Shown here piece after piece: positions 43,884 through 52,800 of a DNA stretch of 64,000 nt (positions are counted from its first letter, which is position 1; every line of letters starts with the position of its first letter). Source of the DNA: Methyloversatilis sp. RAC08 (GTDB lineage: Bacteria > Pseudomonadota > Gammaproteobacteria > Burkholderiales > Rhodocyclaceae); assembly GCF_001713355.1 (NCBI RefSeq), contig NZ_CP016448.1, positions 2,294,001 to 2,358,000 on the forward strand, given 5' to 3'. The notes below the pieces were generated by a model. That model made no database searches and was not told the DNA's origin. It worked only from the letters and a program-made list of their open reading frames with translations. Made by a program: the position numbers and the translations under genes.

Positions 43884-45513
43884 ACCCGAACTGCCGACCG
43901 CCACGGTCGACGCACCGCGCCGCTTCCACATTCCGCTGGTGTGGATCATCCCGCTGGTGGCGCTGCTGATCGGCGTATTCCTCGCCGCGCGTGCCTGGTA
44001 CGAACAGGGGCCGACCATCACGATCCAGTTCAACAGCGGCGCCGGGCTCGAGCCGGGCAAGACGCGCATCAAGTACAAGGATGTCGATGTCGGCCAGATC
44101 AGCGCGGTGGCGCTGGCCGACGATGGCGCCCACGTCATCGCCACCGCGCAACTGGTGCGCGAAGCCGATCGGCTGCTGGTGACGGACACGCGTTTCTGGG
44201 TGGTCAGCGCACGCGTGTCGGGGAGCGCGGTGACCGGTCTGGGTACCTTGCTGTCGGGCGCCTATGTCGGCATGGACGCCGGTCAGTCGACCGAGCCCGG
44301 CCGCACTTTCGTCGCGCTGGACGAGGCACCGGTCATCACGCTGGACGTGCCCGGGCGCGCCTTTGCGCTGCATGCCGAAACGCTGGGATCGATCGACGTC
44401 GGCACGCCGATCTACTTCCGCCGCATCCCGGCCGGTCAGGTCACCGGCTTCAAGCTTGACGACACCGGCCAGCATCTCGACATCCAGGTGTTCATCAAGT
44501 CGCCGTACGACCGCTACGTGACCACCGACAGCCGCTTCTGGAACGCCAGCGGCATCGATGTGAAGCTCGGTGCAGAAGGGCTGCAGATCAACACCGAATC
44601 GGCCACCTCCATCCTGGCCGGCGGGCTGGCGTTCGAAACACCGGACGCTGGCGATGCCGAGCCGGCGCCTGCCGGGCTGGATTTCAGGCTGTTCGGCTCG
44701 CGCGCCGAAGCCCTGAAGCAGCCCGGATCGGATGCCCAGATCGTGCAGCTTCGCTTCACCGAAAGCGTGCGCGGCCTGTCGGTCGGCGCGCCGGTCGATT
44801 TCCGCGGCACCCAGATCGGCGAAGTGATCGCGCTCGAACCCGATGTCGATCTCGACACCGCAGACGTCGGCCTGCTGGTCGATATCGCGGTATTCCCCGA
44901 TCGCATGCGCCCACGCGCGGGCGGCAAGGCGGACGACGACTTCGATGAAGCCGCCTTCCGCACCTTCGTCGACCGGCTGGTGGCGCGCGGCCTGCGCGCG
45001 CAGCTGCGCAATGGCAATCTGGTGACCGGGCAGCTCTATGTGGCGATGGATTTCTTCCCTCCGGTCGGCAAGCAGAAGGTCGACTGGGCCGCGCGTCCGC
45101 CGCAGCTGCCGACCCAGCGCGGCAGCCTGGACGAACTGCAGGCCACGCTGTCGCGCATCGCCGGCAAGTTCGACCGCCTGCCGCTGGACGACATCGCACA
45201 GGAGACCCGCGCCGCGATTGCCGGGCTGGCGCGCGCGGTCGAGCGCACCGATCAGCTGATGCAGCGGCTCGACGGCCTTGCGTCGAACGAAGTGAGCGCC
45301 GCCGCGACCGAAACGCAGCGCACGATGGCCGAGGCGCGCGCGGCGATCGCCGATACGCGCCATCTGCTGTCGAGCGATGCGCCGCTGCAGCAGGACCTGC
45401 GCGACAGCCTGCAGGAACTTTCGCGTGCGGCGCAGTCGCTGCGCCACCTGACCGACACGCTGGAACGCCACCCCGAAGCGCTGCTGCGCGGAAAGCCCGA
45501 GGAGAAACCGTGA
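43876..45513 (+). CDS. pqiB: PqiB-type MCE-domain protein
   Basis: A 545-residue protein, the same length as E. coli PqiB (546). One N-terminal membrane helix (WIIPLVALLIGVFLAARAW) precedes three MCE domains starting near residues 48 (GPTITIQFNSGAGLEPGKT), 158 and 290 (GLSVGAPVDFRGTQIGEV), then a long coiled-coil C-terminus from ~420. MCE proteins stack into hexameric tubes that carry lipids across the periplasm. Overlaps pqiA by 8 nt and touches pqiC. Confidence 0.92.
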   Translation: MTEPELPTATVDAPRRFHIPLVWIIPLVALLIGVFLAARAWYEQGPTITIQFNSGAGLEPGKTRIKYKDVDVGQISAVALADDGAHVIATAQLVREADRLLVTDTRFWVVSARVSGSAVTGLGTLLSGAYVGMDAGQSTEPGRTFVALDEAPVITLDVPGRAFALHAETLGSIDVGTPIYFRRIPAGQVTGFKLDDTGQHLDIQVFIKSPYDRYVTTDSRFWNASGIDVKLGAEGLQINTESATSILAGGLAFETPDAGDAEPAPAGLDFRLFGSRAEALKQPGSDAQIVQLRFTESVRGLSVGAPVDFRGTQIGEVIALEPDVDLDTADVGLLVDIAVFPDRMRPRAGGKADDDFDEAAFRTFVDRLVARGLRAQLRNGNLVTGQLYVAMDFFPPVGKQKVDWAARPPQLPTQRGSLDELQATLSRIAGKFDRLPLDDIAQETRAAIAGLARAVERTDQLMQRLDGLASNEVSAAATETQRTMAEARAAIADTRHLLSSDAPLQQDLRDSLQELSRAAQSLRHLTDTLERHPEALLRGKPEEKP

Positions 45514-46124
45514 TGTCGAACTCTTTCTGGCGCGTTACCGCCTTCTGCGCAATCGCGGCATTGCTTGCCGCCTGTGGCAGCACGCCGCCGATCCGTCATT
45601 ATTCGCTCGGTCCGGTGGTTGTCGCTCCCTCGGCTGCGCCGGTCGCTGCCGAAACCGATGCCCTGACAAGTATTGTGGTCGGGCCGGTTAGCCTGCCTGC
45701 AGGCATCGACCGGCTGCAGATCGTGCGCACCGTCGACGGTGCGCGCGTCGAGATTGCCGACAGCCACCGCTGGGCCGGTTCGCTGAAGGATGAAGTCACG
45801 CGCCGTCTGGCCAGCGGCATCGTGCGGCAGACCGGCATCGGCCGGGTCGTCGCCTGGCCGCAGTCCACGCTCGCGGTGCCCACGCTCACAGTACCCATCG
45901 ACATCCAGCGCTTCGACGCCGAAGGCTTTGATCGCGTGACGCTGGAAGCCGTCTGGACGCTGCGCAAGGCAGGCCGCGACATCGCTGGCCGCCGCTTTGC
46001 CGCGAGCGAAACCGTCAGCTCGCCCGACTACGGCGCGCTCACCGCCGCTCACGGCCGCTTGGTCGATGCGCTGGCGCGCGAAGTTTCAGAAGCCCTCGTC
46101 GCCGCACAGGCTCATCAGCGCTGA
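45513..46124 (+). CDS. pqiC: PqiC-like ABC-transport auxiliary lipoprotein
   Basis: A 203-residue lipoprotein. The lipobox LLAAC places the lipidated Cys at residue 21. HYSLGP and the DUF330/ABC_trans_aux segments GPVSLPAGIDRLQIV and DSHRWAGSLKDEVTRRLA are clear; this is the outer-membrane-anchored PqiC partner. The ATG at 45513 is preceded by ggaga; a GTG one codon earlier is possible. It ends in a 10-nt convergent overlap with the phosphopantetheinyl transferase gene. Confidence 0.88.
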   Translation: MSNSFWRVTAFCAIAALLAACGSTPPIRHYSLGPVVVAPSAAPVAAETDALTSIVVGPVSLPAGIDRLQIVRTVDGARVEIADSHRWAGSLKDEVTRRLASGIVRQTGIGRVVAWPQSTLAVPTLTVPIDIQRFDAEGFDRVTLEAVWTLRKAGRDIAGRRFAASETVSSPDYGALTAAHGRLVDALAREVSEALVAAQAHQR

Positions 46125-46870
46125 CGCAAAGACACGGCTGACCAGTGCCGGCAGGACAGCCTGCTGCCGGAACCCGCGACCGCAACGGCCGCCGCGTAGC
46201 CTTCAGGCACAGGTACGCTTCTGCAGTAGCCCAGCGTCTGTGTATCGACGTCCGGGCAAAGTATCGGAGATTCCGTCCATGCGTCGGTCGAGGGCAGCAC
46301 GCTGAAGCCGTGCAAAGGTATCTGCAGGCCCTTTCCCCAAGCCTTGACGCAGGCCTCCTTGCGCGTCCAGAGCATGTAGAACAGATCGGAGCGATCGGTG
46401 TCCCCCACCCGCGCTAGGGCTGTGCGCTCGCCCGGCGAAAAGAAATGGGCGGCAACGTTGGCCAGATCATCATGCGGCACCGCGGCTTCCACATCCACGC
46501 CGATCTCTCGTCGCTGCGAAATTCCCAGCAATGCCAGCCGGCCGGAGTGGGACAGGCTGAACTGCAGGCTGGAACCGTGCTGCCACGCGAGCCGCGGTTT
46601 CCCGCAAGCACCGGTTTCCAGCATGATTTCCGATGGCGTCAGACCCAGATAGCATCCGAGCACCTCTCGAAGCATCGTATGTGCCAGCACGAACAGCGCC
46701 CGGTCGCCCGGCTTCTGCAGACGATCCGCCCGGCACCGCTCGTCCGCCGAAATGCGGGTGATCAGACTTTCGTTACCGTACGCTTCGTCGAGGTGCGCGC
46801 GCCACAGATGAATGTCGTCGCCCGTCATCTGCGGGAAATGCGCCGGCACATCCCAGAGACAATCTTTCAT
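46115..46870 (-). CDS. Sfp-type 4'-phosphopantetheinyl transferase
   Basis: A 251-residue enzyme that moves phosphopantetheine from CoA to the Ser of carrier domains. Motifs: GKPRL (90-94), FSLSHS (104-109), IGVDVE (123-128) with Mg-binding Asp and Glu, and WTRKEA (168-173). The size and the WxxKEA form mark the broad-specificity Sfp/PcpS class. It overlaps the NRPS gene by 4 nt at its start, so it is the last gene of that operon and should activate the two NRPS carrier domains and the one fused to the ligase. Confidence 0.93.
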   Translation of the reverse strand: MKDCLWDVPAHFPQMTGDDIHLWRAHLDEAYGNESLITRISADERCRADRLQKPGDRALFVLAHTMLREVLGCYLGLTPSEIMLETGACGKPRLAWQHGSSLQFSLSHSGRLALLGISQRREIGVDVEAAVPHDDLANVAAHFFSPGERTALARVGDTDRSDLFYMLWTRKEACVKAWGKGLQIPLHGFSVLPSTDAWTESPILCPDVDTQTLGYCRSVPVPEGYAAAVAVAGSGSRLSCRHWSAVSLRQR

Positions 46871-49800
46871 GGTGCAGCGACACCCTGGAACATCGTCTCG
46901 GCCTCATCAAGGCGATTCTGCAATTGACGGGCCAGTTCGTTGACCAGTGGTGGTTTCACCATCAGACCGTGAGTGCCCGGGACGTTGTGAACCGAAAGGT
47001 GCGTGACAAAGGTCGACCAGCCGAGGCTCGGCTCGCTTGCCTCGCGTAGTGATTCCTCGGCAAGGTAAAGATCGACCTCACCCGAATAAGCCGAAGGATG
47101 ATATCCCCAGTGTGCCCACCAGTGCGCTGAGGCCGCATCCGGAAAGCCGCGTGATGGCGTCCTGCCGAGGGCACTCAGCGCCGCATGTGCGAGGCGCTGA
47201 CGATTCATGTAGGGGCGTACCCTGCAGCGCAACCAGTCAAGCACGCCGGGGCCGCGCGGGCGCAGATGTACGCCGGGGGCATAGGTATCCAGCAGCGCCA
47301 GCACACTGACGGTTTCGCCGGCGGCGCTCAACTGCTGTGCCATTTCGAATGCAACGGTTCCGCCGCTGGAAAAACCGGCAAGGCGATAAGGCCCGTATGG
47401 CTGTGCCTCGCGCATCGACGCCACGCAGTCGGCAGCGATGTCCGCCAGTCTGTGGTGAGGTGTTTCCCTTCCGCCCGCGCCCCTTGCGTTCAGGCCGAAG
47501 ACGGGCTGTCGGGGCGAAAGCGCGCGCGCCAGCTCGAAATAGTGAAAGAGGTTGCCGCCGATGGTGTGCACGCAGAACAGAGGTGGCTTGTCGCCGCCAG
47601 GCTTGATCGGAACGAGAAGCGGCCAGCGGGTACCGACGGTCTGACTGCGCACCGCAGCGGCGATGTCGCGTATCGAACTGCCGCGAAACCACAGTGTGTC
47701 CAGAGGCAGGCGCTCGCCGAACGTGCGGGCAATCGCATCGACCAGTCGTACAGCCATCAGCGAATGGCCACCGATTTCGAAGAAGTCCTGATCAAGGCCG
47801 ATGTCACTGCGTTCAAAAAGGGACTCCCATATCCCGAGCAGATGCCGTTCGACGATGTCTCCCGGGCGACCGGTGTCGGGCGACGATGGAATGCCCTTGG
47901 CGCGCGGACTGTCCTGCGGTGGCGGCAGTTTGTCGCGATCGAGTTTGCCGTTGGGTGTGATCGGGAAGGCGTCGAGGACGATGAAGGAAGAAGGGAGCAT
48001 GTGCGCAGGCAGGGTCAGTGCGAGTTGTGCGCGCAGCCGGGTTGGCTCGATGCTGTCGCCGGCGACGTAGGCGACGAGACGTGTTTCGCCGGGCCGGTCT
48101 TCACGCAGCATCACGGTGGCCTGATTCACGGCGGGAAGCGTGGTGAGTGCGGCTTCGATTTCACCGGGTTCTATGCGGAAACCCCGGAGCTTGATCTGTT
48201 GATCGAAGCGGCCGAGGAATTCGATGTTTCCGTCGTGTAGCCAGCGTACCCGGTCACCTGTGCGGTAGAGTCGGGCGCCTGGCCGGTCGCTGAAGGGGTG
48301 AGCGACGAATTTCTCCGAGGTCAGGTCGGGTCGTCCCAGATAGCCGCGTGCGAGGCCTGCGCCGCCGATGTAGAGCTCGCCTTCGACCCCGACCGGTACG
48401 GGTTGGCGCGAGGCATCGAGCACGAACACTTCCGTGTTCGCGATCGGCCGACCGATCGGGATCGAGCCGCGTGCAGTCAACAAACCGGATGGAATCCGGT
48501 GACAGCAGGTGAAGGTCGTACTTTCGGTCGGGCCGTAGCCATTGATCAGTTGCACGCCTGGCAGTGCGTCAAGCGCCCGCTGAACGTGTGCCACCGACAA
48601 CGCCTCTCCGCCCGTCAGCAATAGGCGCAGACCGCGCAGCGCCTCCGGGCGCTCGTCGATCACGGCGTTGAACAGTGCAGCCGTGAGCCATAGCGTGGTC
48701 ACGCCATTGCGCGAGATGACAGCCTCCAGACCGGCGGCGGTCGGCAGCTCATCCGGATAAATCACGCAGCGTGCGCCGTGCAGCAGCGCGCCCCACACTT
48801 CGAAGGTCGATGCATCGAAGGCCATCGGTGCCAGCTGCAGGAAGGTTTCTTCCGGCCCGAACGATGCGTAATCGGTATGGCAGACCAGTCGGGCGACGTT
48901 GCGTTGTTCAACCATCACGCCTTTTGGCTGACCGGTTGAACCGGAGGTGTAGATGACGTAGGCGAGGTTTTCGGAAGAGGCGGAGTGGAGCGGGTTGTCG
49001 TCAGGCTGTTGATCGAGTGCGGCATGGTCATCGACACAGAGCGTATGGCCTGGATGCCGTGGCAGTTTCGACATCAGGGCGTGCTGGGTGAGGACGACGG
49101 GTGCTGCGGTGTCCTGGAGCATGTAGGCGAGCCGTGCTACTGGATAGGCGGGATCGAGCGGTACGTAGGCACCGCCGGCCTTCACTATTCCGAGCAGTCC
49201 GGTGACCAGTTCGATGGAGCGCTGCAGATGGAGCCCGACCATGACGTCGGGCCCGACGCCGTGCGCGCGCAGGGCGTGGGCGATGCGGTTGGCCCGGGCG
49301 TTGAGTTCGGTGTAGGTGAGGGACTGTTCGGCGCAGACCAGCGCGATGGCATCGGGCGTGCGTGCGACCTGTGCTTCGAACAAAGAGGCGAGGGTGGCAT
49401 CGCGCGGGTAATCGGTCTGCGTTGCGTTCCACTGGACCAGCATGCGTTGCTGTTCGGCGGACGTGAGCAAAGGTAGCCGGCTGATCGGCGTATCCGGCTG
49501 TGCCACGACGGACTCGAGCAGCGTCTGGAAGTGGCCGGCCATGAGCCGGACGCGGCGCTCGTCGAAGAGGTCGGTTGCGTACTCGAACAAGCCCGACAGG
49601 CCGTCTGCCGTCTCGGTCAGCTCCAGCGTCAGGTCGAACTTCGCGATGCCGCTTTCGCGCACGAGCCGATGGCAGTGTGCGCCGTCGAGTTCGAGCGCAA
49701 CGTGAGGCGTGTTCTGAAGCGAGAACATGACCTGGAACAGGGGGTTTCGGCTCGGGTCGCGCACCGGTCGCAGCGCCTCCACCAGCTTCTCGAAAGGCAT

Positions 49801-52800
49801 CTGCGCATGGTCGAAGGCGCCCAGTGCTGTCTCGCGCACGTGCTCAAGCACCTCCCGAAACCTGGCATGGATCGGCAACTTGGTGCGCAGCACCAGCGTG
49901 TTCACGAAGAAGCCGATCAGCGTCTCGAGCTCGACCTGTCCGCGACCGGCCACGGGTGTTCCCACGGCGATGTCGCTGTGCCCGCTCGCGCGAGCGAGCA
50001 GGACCTTGAAGGCAGCAAGCAGCACCATGTAGAGCGTGCCGCCGGCGTCCCGACCGAGTCCGCGCAGGCGCGAGGTCAGCTCGGTGGCGATCTCGAAGGG
50101 CACCACGGCGCCGCGGTAGCTTGGCTGCGCGGGACGGGCATGATCGGTCGGCAGGGCGAGCAGCGGCAGATCGGCCAGCTGGGTACGCCAGTAATCGAGC
50201 TGCTTCTGTAGGATGGGTCCGGACAGCGTTTCGCGCTGCCACAACGCGTAGTCGGCGTACTGCACCGGCAGGTCAGGCAGCCTGGCGTCACCGCCCTGCA
50301 GCGCGGCTGAGTAGAGCGCACCGAGCTCGCGGTTGAGCACGCCTTGCGACCAGCCGTCGGAGCCGATGTGGTGAATGACCAGCTGTAGCACGTGCTCGTC
50401 CTGGCCCACGTGCCAGAGCGCGACGCGCATCAGCGGAGGGGTGCCCAGATCGAAGGGGTGCGCACCGTGTGACTGCATGCGTGACGCAAGCGCGCGCGCG
50501 CGCTCGGGTGCGTCGATGCTGCGCAGGTCCTGGACGGACAGCACGCAGCGTGCCGAGGGCACAATGCGCTGTGCCGGTTCGCCGGCGACCTCGATGAAAC
50601 CGGTGCGCAGCGACTCATGGCGTGCGACCAGCGCATCGAGCGCGTTCTGCAGCGCGGTGACATCGAGCGGGCCACGGACCTCCAGCTCCTGCACGATGTG
50701 ATACAGCGATGTGCCCGGCTCCCACTGCTCCAGAAACCACAGTCGGGACTGTGCGAACGAGCAGCGCACTGGCGCCGGGAAGGGCCGCGCGACCGGTGGA
50801 ATGGCGTCGGAAATCCCGTCCGTGCGTGCTTTCTGCAGCAGGCGTGCCATGCCTTCAATGGTCGGCGCATCGAACACGCTGCGTGGTGTCAGGTTGCAGT
50901 TGAACACGCTGCGCAGGCGGCTGACGAGCTTCGCCGCCAGTAGGGAATGTCCGCCCAGCTCGAAGAAATGATCGTGTATGCCCATCCGCTGCAAGCCGAG
51001 TGTGTCTGCCCAGATGTCGGTCAGCGCCTCCTCGATGGGCGTACGCGGTGCCGCATAGTCATCGGATGCGAGACTCGATTCCGATTTCGGCAATTTGTCG
51101 CGATCGAGTTTGCCGTTGGGTGTGATCGGGAAGGCGTCGAGGACGATGAAGGAAGAAGGGAGCATGTGCGCAGGCAGGGTCAGTGCGAGTTGTGCGCGCA
51201 GCCGGGTTGGCTCGATGCTGTCGCCGGCGACGTAGGCGACGAGACGTGTTTCGCCGGGCCGGTCTTCACGCAGCATCACGGTGGCCTGATTCACGGCGGG
51301 AAGCGTGGTGAGTGCGGCTTCGATTTCACCGGGTTCTATGCGGAAACCCCGGAGCTTGATCTGTTGATCGAAGCGGCCGAGGAATTCGATGTTTCCGTCG
51401 TGTAGCCAGCGTACCCGGTCACCTGTGCGGTAGAGTCGGGCGCCTGGCCGGTCGCTGAAGGGGTGAGCGACGAATTTCTCCGAGGTCAGGTCGGGTCGTC
51501 CCAGATAGCCGCGTGCGAGGCCTGCGCCGCCGATGTAGAGCTCGCCTTCGACCCCGACCGGTACGGGTTGGCGCGAGGCATCGAGCACGAACACTTCCGT
51601 GTTCGCGATCGGCCGACCGATCGGGATCGAATTCTGCTCGGTCCCGACAATAGTCCGGCAAGTCGCATCGATGGTGGTTTCCGTTGGGCCGTAGACGTTA
51701 TGCAGTGTTGCCTTCGTGCGGCTGCGGAAGGTATGTGCCAGGGAAGGATCGAGTACTTCACCGCCGCAGAACACGTGGCGCAGGGCAGCACAGGCTGTGA
51801 CGCCGGGTTCGTCCAGCATGGGTCTCAATGTCGACGGCGTCAGATCCCATATCGATACGCTATTGACGCGCGTCAGTTCAACCAGCGCTGCGCTGTCGGT
51901 ACGTTCGTCGTCGAGTGCAATCACACATCGGCCACCGGTAAACAGGCAGGCGAATAGCTGACCGACCGACACGTCGAAATTGATCGAAGCCTGCATCAGT
52001 ATTCCGTCGACATCGCTGATTCCGAATGTGTCGATCAGCCAGTGCATGCGATTGCTGACCGCTGCGTGACTGACCATCACGCCTTTTGGCTGACCGGTTG
52101 AACCGGAGGTGTAGATGACGTAGGCGAGGTTTTCGGAAGAGGCGGAGTGGAGCGGGTTGTCGTCAGGCTGTTGATCGAGTGCGGCATGGTCATCGACACA
52201 GAGCGTATGGCCTGGATGCCGTGGCAGTTTCGACATCAGGGCGTGCTGGGTGAGGACGACGGGTGCTGCGGTGTCCTGGAGCATGTAGGCGAGCCGTGCT
52301 ACCGGATAGGCGGGATCGAGCGGTACGTAGGCACCGCCGGCCTTCACTATTCCGAGCAGTCCGGTGACCAGTTCGATGGAGCGCTGCAGATGGAGCCCGA
52401 CCATGACGTCGGGCCCGACGCCGTGCGCGCGCAGGGCGTGGGCGATGCGGTTGGCCCGGGCGTTGAGTTCGGTGTAGGTGAGGGACTGTTCGGCGCAGAC
52501 CAGCGCGATGGCATCGGGCGTGCGTGCGACCTGTGCTTCGAACAAAGAGGCGAGGGTGGCATCGCGCGGGTAATCGGTCTGCGTTGCGTTCCACTGGACC
52601 AGCATGCGTTGCTGTTCGGCGGACGTGAGCAAAGGTAGCCGGCTGATCGGCGTATCCGGCTGTGCCACGACGGACTCGAGCAGCGTCTGGAAGTGGCCGG
52701 CCATGAGCCGGACGCGGCGCTCGTCGAAGAGGTCGGTTGCGTACTCGAACAAGCCCGACAGGCCGTCTGCCGTCTCGGTCAGCTCCAGCGTCAGGTCGAA

